Assembly: GCF_048773025.1 (NCBI RefSeq)
Contig: NC_133544.1
Location: forward strand, 63,663,501 to 63,727,500
Direction: 5' to 3'
DNA: 64,000 nucleotides
Source of the DNA: Camelus bactrianus
Lineage: Eukaryota > Chordata > Mammalia > Artiodactyla > Camelidae
In this document: positions 12,471 through 23,810 of the stretch, piece after piece
How positions within the stretch are numbered: the stretch's first letter is position 1
How the letters are laid out: each line of letters begins with the position of its first letter
Translations under genes and position numbers: made by a program
The notes under the pieces: model-generated
Database searches by the model: none
What the model was told of the DNA's origin: nothing
What the model saw: the letters and a program-made list of their open reading frames with translations, nothing else

Positions 12471-13030
12471 CCAAGTTTTAGCAAATGCAAATAAAACTGC
12501 TTAAACATTGTGTGCAGGAATGTAATTTTCAGCTCATTTGGGTAAATATCAAGGTGCTCTATTGCTGAATCATATGATAAAATTATGTTCAGTGTTGTTT
12601 GAAACTGCCAAACTGTTTTCCAAAATGGCTGTACCATTCCCATTGCCACCAGCAATAAATGAGAGTTTCTGTTCCTCCACATTCTCACTAGCATTTGGTG
12701 TTGTCAGTATTTTGGATTTTACTCATTCTAATAGGTGTGTAAGTGGCATCTCGCTCTTGATTTTATTTGCAATTCCCTAATTATATATGATGCTTTCATA
12801 TGCTTATTTGACATCTGTATATCTTCTTTGGTAAGGTGTTTGTTTATATCTTTTGGCCATTTTTTTAATTGGGATTTTTATTTTCTTATTGTTGAGTTTA
12901 AGAATTCTTTTAACATTTTGGATACCAGTATTCTATTAGATATGTGTTTTGCAAATATTTTCCCCCAGTCTGTGACTTATCTTTCATTCCCTTGATTTCT
13001 TACACTTTTAAAAGTCTTTTTGTCTTTGAA
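12471..13030 (-). mobile_element. Second L1 ORF2 fragment, antisense, abutting the first
   Basis: The same L1 landmarks reappear ('ccaaaatggctgtaccatt', 'ctcattctaataggtgtg', 'tcttttggccattttttt'), so a second, different L1 copy lies head to tail with the first. The C-terminal protein residue pattern is recognisable but interrupted. Confidence 0.75.
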
Positions 13031-14479
13031 AATATCCACAGAATTTCCCCGTGTTGTACTCTTGGGCATGTAAATTGTCTCCTCTCTCTCTATGTAATTG
13101 GGACTATATTTTTAAAACATGTTAATATTTTTTCTTTTCAACTTCCAGGTGTATAACCTTATGTGTATTCTTTCTGTTTTGAGTGGGGAGGGGAGACTAG
13201 ATTATTATGAAAGGAATGAAAATAGAAAGAATTCGTATTCAGTTCTAACAACTAAATTTGGATTTTTGACTTCTCAGCAAGAGAATTGGCTTGGAAGACA
13301 GGTTTGTTTAAAGATAATCTTTTCTTCTAGATTATTTCATCAGATCCTTCATTCTAAGTAAGGCCTGTTAGACTTGATAGTAGAGTTTTAATGTACGGGA
13401 AGTCTGGCAGGAAGATGCAGGTCAGATGGAAAGGTCAGCTTTATTGGTTTGGGAGACTGATAGAGGGAAAAGGAAGATGGAGGCGGAATTAGGAAATCAG
13501 ATGTCAGGACCCTTGTCCTTTCCCTCCCCCGTGAAAGGCAGATAACTCATGGGGTGAGGATAGGTTAGAAACATTTAGATAAGTTTGGGAACACAGGAAT
13601 ATTGGAGAGTGGAGCACTTCTCAAAAGTCCAGGTTGGATAACCCATGCCTAACTAGTTACCCATCCAGACAGCAGACCAGACTGGCCCCTCAGCTACACA
13701 GACTAAAGACTAAAGGAGGGCAGTGCATGGATTTAAGGCTTTTTTTCTCCCACAGCTGACACTCAATTACTTCCTCTTATTACCCAGATGCCATCCTGGG
13801 GAAGGGGATGATAAGGTGGTAGAACTCCAAACAAAGCATCTAAACAGACTGAGTCTTCCAAGAGACTTTAGATCAGCCTTAATGTGGAGCTGAAATTTAA
13901 ATGGACTGAATTTTAAAATATTGAAATCTGAAAGGAACTCTTTAAGCCTGAAGAAACTGAGGTATTGTTAATTGCAAGTTTCAATGTTTAAGTTTCATAA
14001 CAACTTGGTGGATGGGAAGGCTGATGGGAAAGTTCATTAGAGAATTTTTTTCTTTGTGTGTCTGTCTCTATGCATCTAAGCATCATATAAATTTGCTACT
14101 CTGTTATATAAATCTCCCTTTTTTCTATGTCACTCATTTGTCAATCCATCCACTCATTCATCCCCTTGAATTGATTCATTGAATCAAATAAAATAATACA
14201 TGTTATGCACCTATCAGAATGTGGGGCACATATACATACTCAATACGTGTTAGCTACTACTATTATTATCAATATAGCATTGTCATTACTATTAATTTTC
14301 TGCATACTGTGTAGTCTGTTTCCTCTGGCTTAGTTCAGAATCCCTTGTTAACACAGCTATAGAGGAGATGGCACTGTAAAGAAGTTACCAATTTTTTATT
14401 TTATCATGTTTAGTGAGAAAAATGCCATCAATTAACTCCATTCAAAAAATTTTTTTTAAATCCTATCTGTGAATATAAC
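13031..14479. other. Intergenic, no gene recognised
   Basis: Mixed AT-rich and purine-rich DNA. I see no V signal and no repeat I can name. Confidence 0.4.
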
Positions 14480-14592
14480 CAATATTTTGTAATAACTATA
14501 AATGGAATATAACTCTTAAAAATTGTGAGTCACTATGTTGTATACCTGAAACTTACATTGTACATCAACTGTAAGTCAGTTAAAAAAAAACT
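14480..14592 (+). mobile_element. L1 3'-end fragment
   Basis: 'gttgtatacctgaaacttac' then 'attgtacatcaactgtaagtc' and an A run: a short L1 3' tail on the plus strand. Confidence 0.7.
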
Positions 14593-17100
14593 AGCACTAT
14601 AACACTGGCCAAATTAAAACAAATCGTATCTGTGAGTTTAGAAATATTGTAGGCACGGTTACTATTGAAATGAATAAAATTCAGCCCCTGACAAGCGAAG
14701 CTTGCATTTTAGCAAGGATACAGTAAAACCTACTTATATGTTCCATAAAATGTAAAGTTTGCTACATTAGAAATCTGTTTAGAGCTTCAGTTAGGGGTTA
14801 AAACGAAGTAGTTAGCGTTACCTGCGCAAGAAGTTCAGGACAAGGATTCAGAGAAGAGGGGAAACTTGGGAACATCTTGAACAATAGTGAAGTGGCTGAG
14901 GGGGTGGGCATCCCACACCAAGGGACCAGGGTTGGCAAAGGCACAGAGGCAGGAAACAATCTCATGGGCTGAGATGACCAGAGCGGACAGTGGGGCGGAG
15001 GGTGGGAAATAGGACTGTGGTAACAATGAGGCTGAATTGCTAAGCAGGGGATTGATTAATCTGAGTGGTAGACAGTTCTCGATTGTTCCCCCTGTCAGAC
15101 ATGGAAGGTGCTGGGGACACAGGAGTGGTCTCTTTGATGGACTTGCATTCTGAATAATCACAGGTCCCTTCTGTGGGAAATGGGTCTTACTGAAGTGGGA
15201 ATGAACACGGTCTTATGTTTATTGTAGGAAGGTCACTGGGATGGCTGTACGAAGCAATGGGGGCTTGGTCGAGGACAGAGAGACTAGAGATAGCTGACTG
15301 TCTATTAGTTCAAATGAGAGGAGCTAAATGAAGGCACTAGAAGCAAGGATAGAAAGAAGAAAGCTTTAATATGAAGGTTGATAACTAGTCTGAATCTATT
15401 AAGTCCTGGTGACTACGTGGACCTGAGGGGCATAAGAGAAGGTAAAGCTTGAACGGCCCAGAGCTATCTGACTTGTGTGAGAGGATACCTTCATTGAGTT
15501 TGTTGTCTGACCCACTTTTCCAGACAAGCAAGAGCCTGGGGTGCTGAGCCTGGGCTGGGGCGTGGTCTTCTAGGGACTGAGGCCAGAAGGGGTATGTTCA
15601 GAGGGCGTGGTGGGAGAGGATGGGATTTGGCAAACAGAGGTGGCATGACTTGCCCTTAGGCTGCAGCTTGTGAAAGGGAAGGGGAGAGTTCCACACGGCT
15701 CCACATTGTTCAAGGGGACTAAGAAGGGGGCCCTTCGCTATGAGGCCATGGGTCTAAGGCAGGTAGCAGAGGAGCTCTCGGGGAAGGCTGTGGAAAAGCC
15801 ACAGGATCTCCAAAAAGACCTCTGCATTCCTGAGCTCCGGTTCCATTTCAGTCTGAGTACACAAGCCGCGAGCCAGTGCTGATAACTAAAGGGTGAAATG
15901 GCATTTCCGTGAATGCTCACTTTCAGTCATTCTTTAGCAAGCTGGCTTTGACTCCTCTTGGCTTCTTCCAACTCCAGTAAGTCCCATCACTCATTCTAAA
16001 CATACCTCCCACCTCAGCTCTGGAACCCATTCATCAGACTCAACCATTTCAGCCAATATATCACTTACTCAAAGGAGGCAGATGGAATGAAAATGCTCCG
16101 TGAGGGGTCTTAACAGCAAAAGCTATGTACCAGGGGAATTATGGACATAGAAAGAAACATTGGCAATATTTTTTCCATTTTATTATTTTTTTCCCGTTAG
16201 CATAAGCAAGATAGAATCCTTTCCGGGTCCAGACATCCCCCACATCTCAGGGGATGTGACTATGGTGATGGCAGCTGCTTGGTGTCACCTTCAGACTTGA
16301 TTCTTTTACATGGCTCACCTCCTCCCAGGCTGCCTCATGATAGCAAGCCAGAAGTTAACTTTTTTGTTAGTTAAAAATTAATGAACTATTTTGTATTTGT
16401 CAATGAGTATTAGCAGCCCATGGAATCTTACTTGACAGTCATTTGTTCTCTTTTCTCATCTTCCTAGGTCAGACTAATGGTCTATTAAGGAAATTTAAGA
16501 AATACAGGGTGAAATTAGGTGAAAATTAGGAAGAATGACAGATAGATCAATTGGGAAGCAATGCGATAAGCGTGATGTAGTTTTTCACACTGTTTTGGAA
16601 TTAGACGCACATACACAAAACATCAGACAGCCTACGTTGGGAGGTAGAGAGTGGAGAAATTCTCCAAACCCAGAAAGAGCAGATTTTTATTGTGCACCTG
16701 AATCCTGAGCAAGGCTGAGGAGGGAAAAATAAAAAATAAGATTTGAGGGGAGGATAAGAAATTCAATTTTGGATATGTTGTCTTTGATACGATCTGGGGA
16801 CATGCAGATGGAGAATACAGCATTAACTCAAGCTATGAGAGTCCCTGGATAGCTGTGACATTTAGAATATCTGTCCTGTATAACACTCAAGATTGTGAGA
16901 GTTAAATAAATCCATGTGAATGCACTCTACAAAACTATAAAGCATTACGTAATCCATTATTTTTATTACTATTTTGAGAAAACCAGCTTATAGACACCCT
17001 TTCTGTGTTTTCTGCAGGAAAAAGAGTAGTATTTTTTTTTCTCCAGAGAAGTCCATGATTTTCTATGTTCCTCTTACCCCAACTACTTCGCCCCTGATCT
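14593..17100. other. Intergenic, no gene recognised
   Basis: Diverged DNA with old-repeat character, especially 14.8-15.3 kb. I see no V signal and no other coding evidence. Confidence 0.4.
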
Positions 17101-17122
17101 CTGCACAGACGCTGAGGCCTGA

Positions 17123-17161
17123 GGTTTCTGTAAGCCTCTCCCCGTTGCTCATCTCACTGTG
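17123..17161 (-). other. TRAV38 23-RSS
   Basis: Heptamer CACAGTG (17155-17161, consensus), 23-base spacer, nonamer ACAGAAACC (17123-17131, 8 of 9). This is the best complete RSS in the window. Confidence 0.93.
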
Positions 17162-17746
17162 GGCCAGTGTAAGCGCAAAAATACATCGCAGCATCCTCCA
17201 GCTGGGAGTCTGAGATCCTGAGACTGAAGGATTTGGCTGCTTTCTGGAAGTTCACAGAGTAGCGATTAGCTGTTGCATTCTGTTGCTTATAAGCTTCTTG
17301 GTGAATAATGAAAATCATCTCCCCGCTGGGAGGCTGCTTGTACCAGAACAAATAGTAGTCACTCTGAACCGTGTTATACGTACAGTCCAGGGTGGCAGTC
17401 TGTGCCTCTCGCACAGACACTTCTGGCTGAGGCTGAGTGACCATCTGGGCCACGCTGGCTCCTGTGGGGAAGAAGAGAGAAGGGACCATGCTGGGTGTCA
17501 CAGGAGAGAGAAAGCAGGCTGGCTCCCAGGCTGGTTCCCATCCCCACCCACCTTTCTTCTGCTTCATCCCGACTCCAGGCAGGTATGTCAGCTTTCAGCT
17601 GGGCTCTGTGAGGCAGTGCAGTTCCCGTGCTATTCACCTTCCATGTTTCACAGCCCCATTAGACAACATTGTAAATAAAGACCTACACCTTCCTTACCGA
17701 GACAGGTGGAGAGCAGAGCTGCCCACAGCAAGCTGACAGGTGTCAT
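17162..17746 (-). CDS. TRAV38: T-cell receptor V segment TRAV38 (TRAV38-2/DV8-like), intact
   Basis: Encodes a TCR variable domain. Its human counterpart TRAV38-2/DV8 can join either J-alpha or D/J-delta, so this one may serve both chains. The leader exon (17698-17746) reads MTPVSLLWAALLSTCLG and ends at a GTAAGG donor. A 236-bp phase-1 intron precedes the V exon (17162-17461; acceptor CCCCACAG). In the V exon the first Cys is in LDCTY, the conserved Trp in LFWYKQPPSGEM, and FR3 includes [20 protein letters not shown], ending DAAMYFCAYT. NAT is an N-glycosylation sequon also present in human TRAV38. No stop or frameshift is seen. With an excellent RSS it should be functional. I cannot decide between human 38-1 and 38-2 as the ortholog; the CAY ending favours 38-2/DV8. 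Confidence 0.93.
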
Positions 17747-17929
17747 GCTGACAGCTGTCCCCTGCAGACTGAGACGTCTCTCTCGCTCTGATCTGGGCTC
17801 CCCACTGTGCTCAGTGACACTTGAGCTTCCGAGCAGGAAGTGGTATGACAGGGGGTGGGGGACGATGTCTCACCGAGGAAAGTTTTCCCAGTGCTTTTTG
17901 GTCTCGCTTCAGAAAATAGGCCATTGATT

Positions 17930-18625
17930 ATAATTTCAAATGAAAGTGAAAACTATTTTCCGAGTTTTAAAATTCTCGAATGACAATAAAGAGAAGAGGG
18001 AGCTGGAAGAATGGCGACCTGGGAACCTAGGCAGAAGTGACAGGGTTTTATTTGCAACAGTGGCAAACTGTAATTTTTCTTGGCATTTAAAAAAAATTAA
18101 AGTGACAAAGCAAATATGATAAACATAAACAATTAATTATGGGTGATAAGAATGTACTTGTTATATTAATGTATTCAATTTTTTGTATTTTTATAATTTC
18201 TCAAAAGAAAGAATGAGAAAAAATGTATGTTTGTGACTAAAAAGAGCACTGACTAAACTCAGAGATAAGTGGAAACAATCCAAAGTGTCTGACTGTACTT
18301 GTATTTTCCATGGACATTTAAAAAAAAAAAAAAGACCCCAAATGTGCCGTATTAAGAAGCTCTGAAGTAACTATTACAGAAGTTCTTATCAGCACTGAAT
18401 TGCCTCCAACAACTGATAGCAAGAGTTGCTCCCATCATTCTCATTCCATTTTGAGAAAATATTGTGAACAAAAAACTTTTTTTAAAAAAAAGTAATATGA
18501 TTCATTAGAAGTTTGCATTTCCAGAGGGAGTGACGGGGGTACTTATGTAACTCCAGAGTTGGGGTCCCCACGCCGAGAGTATGGATGAGGTTCTGCTACA
18601 TACTGGCTGCTGTCTGAGAGCACAG
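17930..18625. other. Intergenic, AT-rich
   Basis: AT-rich DNA with short A runs and no recognisable gene. I do not find the CTCF-core-like motif near 200 bp upstream of TRAV38 that four other V genes have. Confidence 0.4.
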
Positions 18626-18629
18626 GTTC

Positions 18630-18760
18630 TCTGTAACACAGAAGTAGGGGGCTGAGTCTTCCCACTCAGAGAGATGTGTGGGGAATTATAAGCGCTGGGA
18701 CCAGCCCTGAATGAGGCTGCTAAAATCTCTTGTGCTTCCAAACGCAGTTGGATAGCAATG
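18630..18760 (-). pseudogene. V-segment remnant (3' end of a V exon)
   Basis: On the minus strand the text codes EWEDSAPYFCVTEN around 18630-18675. This is the FR3 end of a TCR V domain (D-S-A-x-Y-F-C), with the second Cys at 18638-18640. Upstream the frame holds a stop and diverged FR3-like text, and I find no first Cys, leader or proper RSS. It is a truncated, long-dead V segment whose subgroup I cannot assign. Confidence 0.55.
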
Positions 18761-18779
18761 GAAGAAGAAGCAACCAGAA

Positions 18780-19800
18780 TTTCTTCTAGATCATCTCTAT
18801 CCTTGTCCCATGATTTGAATTCCCGTTTCTTGGTTTTGAATTTCCAAAAGTCAGCTCCGATTCAAGGATTTGCGTGCAAGCAGTTTATTTGCAGGGGATT
18901 CTAGGAAATATTAGTGGGAAATGAAGTAGGGAAGTGAAGGCAGCCAACGCACTGTGTTATCATCAAGCCAGTTACTACTATGGGCACTTGGAGCTTAATC
19001 CAGCTGGGTAACTCTGGAAGATGGGCTAGCATACCCTCTGGAATTATCTCAAGTGAAGCATAAAGGAGCTAAAGTGATCTGTAACTCGTTGTCCACCACT
19101 GACTAAGGGCTGCTCTGGGGACATTGACTCTGGCACATCTGACTTGCCCTGCACATTGGCCACATTGGGCACGGATGTGAGGCACAGTGATCCAAACACT
19201 GTGCTTACACTAGCTGCTCCTTCAGTTCACAGTCATCCCTAAATGTGACTCTCCTTCCTCCCACCCCACCTGCCCCTAGAAAAAAGCAGGATGCTGGGTG
19301 CTTCTAAAAGACCCGTTACTTCTAACCTCTGGTTACCCCTTCGACTCTTCTCTGGCAGCTGGTTGAACTTCTGTCCCCTTTTGAGGAGGAGCTATATGTG
19401 TCATCATATTGTTTTCTCTTTTCACTCTGTCCTTTATAAACTTTGTACCCTTTTCCCTCAGATTTTTGTACTTGATCTTCTAAGCCAGTCTTTTTGGAAT
19501 GTCAGAATACATTCTCTCACCACAGATTTTGTATTCTCGATATGTTTGTAAAAGTCTGCAAAGGAGCTCAAAGGCAAGCGTTTTACTCTGTTCCCTCTGT
19601 TCTTTACTGCTCTCTTCTTCCTGATAGTAAGCCGCAGGTTTTTGAACAGAGTCAGGACTTCGTACTGAGAATCAAAATGTATTAGATGGCATTTGAAAAC
19701 ACTATCCCTCTGCACGTCGTCTTCAATGGGATATCTGACATTGTTATACAGAGCTCCTCATGCTCCGCTTTGCTCAGAGCAGAGTCAGTGCCCTGGGGCC
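18780..19800. other. Intergenic, no gene recognised
   Basis: I see no V signal, named repeat or exon. Confidence 0.4.
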
Positions 19801-19815
19801 CTTTGAGAAGGAGTG

Positions 19816-19845
19816 CAGGGCTTAGCAGGGCTTAGCAGGGCTTAG
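19816..19845. repeat. Three tandem copies of a 10-base unit over the nonamer
   Basis: CAGGGCTTAG is repeated three times exactly. The last copy overlaps the nonamer of the TRAV37-position gene. Confidence 0.9.
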
Positions 19846-19877
19846 GTGCGGGGCGCAGGTGTCTGAGTGGCACTGGG
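19839..19877 (-). other. 23-RSS of TRAV37-position gene, damaged heptamer
   Basis: Heptamer CCCAGTG (19871-19877) has C for the nearly invariant A at position 2. A 23-base spacer and nonamer ACCTAAGCC (19839-19847, 6 of 9) follow. The spacing is right, so this is the native signal, but recombination should be poor because CAC is the core of the heptamer. Confidence 0.75.
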
Positions 19878-20391
19878 TACCTGTTGCACACAAGAACGTG
19901 ATTGCATCATGGAGCTGGGAGTCCTTCACGTGCAGGGAAAAGTGTTGGTCCTTTTTGTTAAACCTGGCTGTCAGTTTTCCGCTGATCTTCTCTTTCTCAC
20001 TTGGAAACAGTTGTATCAGGGAGTGGACGCCTTCCCCGGGATCCTGCCTGAACCACTGGAAGAAATCAACGGCCCTGTCTCTGTAACTGCAGTTCAGTGT
20101 GAAGTTCTCGTCTTCCTTGACTTTCTGTTCCATCTGTGGTTGTGCATTTGACCCTGTTCAGGAGGAGTGAAAAGATTTTCACCCATAAGAAGCTGTTTGG
20201 TTTTTTTAAATAAAGAATTTTCTTTATTTGTTTTACATTCCTTAGAATAAACTCCAGGCTATCCCTGGGAGCCCCCTGGATTTCCTTACAGAATTGCCCC
20301 ATTTCCCTTGCTTGGCCCTCTCCCTCCACCCTAACTCACAGCTTAGCTGCACACACAGGAGCATCAGGGAAGCTTGCCGGTGGGGCTCCAT
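19878..20391 (-). CDS. T-cell receptor V segment, open, TRAV37-position
   Basis: An intact V segment. The leader exon (20340-20391) reads [17 protein letters not shown] and ends at a GTGAGT donor. A 186-bp phase-1 intron leads to the V exon (19878-20153; acceptor CTGAACAG). Motifs are [20 protein letters not shown] (first Cys), [12 protein letters not shown] (Trp), [18 protein letters not shown], then [14 protein letters not shown]. The usual Tyr-Phe-Cys is Phe-Leu-Cys. CSY with preceding Asn forms a possible sequon. At 276 bp this is the shortest V exon here. It lies where human has TRAV37 (between 36 and 38), but I do not remember the TRAV37 protein well enough to confirm. By IMGT-style rules the weak heptamer would make it an 'ORF' rather than a functional gene. 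Confidence 0.8.
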
Positions 20392-20635
20392 TCCTGCTTC
20401 TTCCTGGAGTCTCTGAGGATTCAGTTTGGAGGCCTGAAACTGAGCATGTCCAGTGGGCCTAGTCCACTGTTCCAGCCTCTGCTTCTTTTAGTTTGGAAGC
20501 CCCGGTGATCTTCCTTCTGTTTTCACTGCCAATCAGAATCTCACTTGGCACGAACACATCGTTGAATGTACTCTTTGCTGCTGCCCCCATTCGCCCAGTT
20601 CTAATTTCCAGCCAGTCACTTCTGTCAATGGACGC

Positions 20636-20650
20636 ACTGCCCCCATGTGG
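20636..20650 (-). promoter_or_regulatory. CTCF-core-like motif upstream of TRAV37-position gene
   Basis: The minus strand reads CCACATGGGGGCAGT, 13 of 15 to the CTCF core, 245 bp upstream of the start codon and in the transcription direction. Confidence 0.5.
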
Positions 20651-20741
20651 TCTGAACTTTTTCTCCCGCATTTCCCTTAATACAAAGTAATTCCTTATGT
20701 TAAATTAAAGGAAGATAGAACATACAGAAAGGTGAAGAGCA

Positions 20742-20761
20742 AAAAAAAAAAAAAAAAAAAA
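20742..20761. repeat. Poly(A) run
   Basis: About 20 consecutive A, followed by A/T-rich DNA. It may be the tail of an unrecognised retroposed sequence. Confidence 0.85.
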
Positions 20762-22219
20762 GAAACAAATCATAGCTTTAAAATAAAAAATAAACAAATC
20801 ATAGTTTTCCAGTGATGACTGTCTTACTGTCCTAAGTACCTGGAGCTCCCTTCCTCAGTCTCCTCACCTGTTAGGGGTCTAGCAGGGTCATTGGGTGACT
20901 CTGTACTATGTTCTGAGAAAATAAAAGTTTGAGAAAAGACTTGATTCTTTCTCTCACTTGGTTAGAGTCTCCTACGTCTCTGTTATATCTCTCACTCTGA
21001 ACAATTTTAAATTAGTTAAAAGAGACCTTTTCCAAATTCTCTCTAAAAATATAAAAGAGGGAAATATAATATGTTTCTTTAAATACGTTCTCAGATGTGA
21101 GAGAGCAACCTGGTACCTGGCTAACTGTGAAAATGCTAGTACTTTTGCAAAAATCTAAGTGTTAGTTAATTTAGATCTGGGCACCTGTGCAAGCTGCGGT
21201 AATTTCTCATATTTTACATCTTAGTTACTGGAAACTCTGTTCTGTGATCTCCATATTACAGCAAGGATTAGGGACTGAAGAAGAGGAGAAGTTAAAGGAG
21301 GAACGTTCCCTCCCCTAGTCTTTGCATTCAGTCCTCACCCTGCCGGTTCCACGTGCCCACCACTTAACCACGTTTTCTGAGCTGCATTCCCTGCCTAAAG
21401 CCCTGGCCCTGGCAGTCTGCCCCAGCCTTCCCTTCCTTCATTTCTTCTTGTGGGCCAGAGGTGAGTGGCTGAGAGTCTGTGATGAGTAAAGTGTTGTGAT
21501 CTTCTTTGATGTTACCTGTGGATATTAGTGTGTATATGTGATATTCTTCCTCATGTGTGAAATTTTGTGAACTGGGGAGACTGCTGCTTCTAGCATTTCC
21601 TGAAGCACAGTGTCGTTGTACCTCAGAGGAGTCAGCTCCCTCTTCAAAATGGAGGGTCTGAGGTGCTGTGTGCGCTCCCTTCCCCAGCCCTCTCATTTCT
21701 GCCTGAGGAGAAAACAGCAGACGTGGGGTGGTCAGTGGGGAGTCTGGCTATTTGTAAATGGATGCACTTTCCTGGGAACACGACCCTTCTTTTTCTGAAT
21801 CAGGACATTGCCAAATCATATCAATTCTCTTTCTACTGATGAGAGTATTTACTACTTACAGGGACTATTCCCGAGGAAGGGGATTTTAGGAAGAATAGAA
21901 GGAGTTCTTATAGTTGTCGGGAAGAACTAATATTTACATGACAGTTTTACATTTGCACGGAATGTTCTCTCTCTGGCCTCAGGTATGGTGATTTCAGCGT
22001 TCTAGGTCAGAACCAGCAGGAGCGTATTTAGTTAAAAGCCATTAACGATTTTCCACAGCAGTGATAGGCAGGGCTAGCGGCTGTCAGCACTAAATGTTGA
22101 GTGTCTGCTACCTCAAGTTCATTCAGCTTAACTCTGTGGAGATGTTTAATAAAATGTGCAAAATAGGAACTGGTGTGACACAGCTGGGGAGACTAGAAAA
22201 ACATCTCTGAAGTTAGCTA
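20762..22219. other. Intergenic, no gene recognised
   Basis: A 110-codon minus-strand open stretch at 21364-21696 has no family feature and no exon context. Nothing else is seen. Confidence 0.4.
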
Positions 22220-22234
22220 ACTCTAGGGGGCAGT
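22220..22234 (+). promoter_or_regulatory. CTCF-core-like motif, opposite orientation
   Basis: The plus strand reads ACTCTAGGGGGCAGT, 13 of 15 to the CTCF core. It points away from the V-gene transcription direction, unlike the four V-associated motifs, and no V gene lies within 1.5 kb. Confidence 0.4.
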
Positions 22235-22324
22235 GCGCGCTAGGCGTCCGCACTCGCTGCAAGATACACGAAGTGCAGGAGCGAGGCTTTTGCAACTGAG
22301 AGTGAGTAGCTTAATAACTGGCAT

Positions 22325-23060
22325 AAGGGCTGAGAAGAAAAGTCATATGATCATGTCCATTGATGCAGAAAAGGCATGTGACAAAGTACAATGCACATTC
22401 ATGATCAAAACCCTTTTAAAAAGGAATTAACAGCTAATTCCTTAATATAAAAAAAAGTCTATGCCACAGCCTGAAACAAGCCTTACTTCTGGGAAAAGGC
22501 TAGACGCTTTCTTATTAAAGTTAGGAGAAAAACAGAGACGTCCACGACCTTTACCGCTATTTCACATTGTTGTAGAGGGGGAGGGAGATGGGAGGGGATA
22601 AACTGGGAGTTTGAGATTTGCAGATACTAACTACTATATATAAAATAGATAAACAACAAGTTTCTTCTGTATAGCACAGGGAACTATATTCAATATCTTG
22701 TAGTAACCTATGGTGAAAAAGAATATAAAAACAAATATATGTATGTTCTATATGACTGAAGTATTGTGCTGTACACCAGAAATTGACACAGTGTTGTAAA
22801 CTGACTGTACTTCAATAAAAATTTAAAAAAAAACCCATTGTGTTGGAGCTCCTGGATAATGCAGTCGGCCAAGAGAAAAAAACAGTTAGAAGCATAAGAA
22901 TTGGAAAGACAGAGGTAAAATATCCTCTGCATATTTGCAGATGAAATAATCATATATCAGAAAACCTAAAAGAGAAGAAAAACCAGCACCAAAAGATGGA
23001 TTATATAAACAATTTAAAAATGGTTTTTATATGATTCACAGGTAAAAACAGGCTACAGTT
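22325..23060 (+). mobile_element. L1 ORF2 (reverse-transcriptase region) fragment
   Basis: The translated text [16 protein letters not shown] matches the L1 reverse-transcriptase region (consensus 'IISIDAEKAFDKIQ'). The L1 text continues after 22836 with 'gttggagctcctggataatgc'. The element is split by a younger L1 tail at 22576-22833 and is degraded. Confidence 0.8.
22576..22833 (+). mobile_element. L1 3' end nested in an older L1
   Basis: 'gagtttgagatttgcagata' through 'gctgtacaccagaaattgac' and 'gtacttcaataaaa' plus A run is an L1 3' UTR. 'cattgttgta' (22565) and 'cattgtgttgga' (22836) flank it as a diverged target-site duplication. Confidence 0.75.
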
Positions 23061-23760
23061 AAAAGAAATGTGGAAGAAAAGAGCACGTTTTCTATTGCAA
23101 GTAAAGTAAAAAGAAAGAGAAAGGAAAGAATATTCTTAAGTGTCAAATAAGAATAGGCAGACAGGTCAATTAGATGGAATAGTGAATCAATAATTAGGCT
23201 TAATTCTATATGGAAATTTAGTATATGATAAAGACAGCATCTCAGATCAGAGGGGAGGAATGACTTGTCAGGAAGTATGCTGTGACAGATGTGATTGTGA
23301 GGGTGTCCCCTTTTAGACCAGCAGTCTTCCAGCTGGGAGTCCTGTACTCTTGTTCGGAGTTATATGAAGACTTGCCCAGGGTTAAGCAGGTATAGATAAT
23401 TCTAATGGAGTCCAATTATATAGAATACATATAGGTTAGATTTTTTTTCCCTAAAACTGCTCTAGAATATGCTTAAGATCAGATGTCATGTTATTCTTTC
23501 CCATTTCACTTCCCACCCTTGCTTTTCCTTTAAAAAAAAACAAACCACCAAAAAACCCAAAACTCAGCCACTCTGAATCTTGCTGTGGTGTGTTGCCCCA
23601 GAGTGCTAAAATCTCCAAGTTACCAAACAAGGAGGCAATTCACTGGCTCCTGGCTTTTGAGGGAGAGTTCTTAGCACCTAAGCAAGAAATATTGCAAGAT
23701 AGGGATGTATTTCAACTAGGTAACAACCTCAGGACAAGATTCCTTGCCTCTTTCTTTCTT

Positions 23761-23810
<50 letters not shown>
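23761..23810. repeat. (TATC)n microsatellite
   Basis: About twelve uninterrupted TCTA/TATC units, preceded by a TTTC-rich run. Likely polymorphic. Confidence 0.95.
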
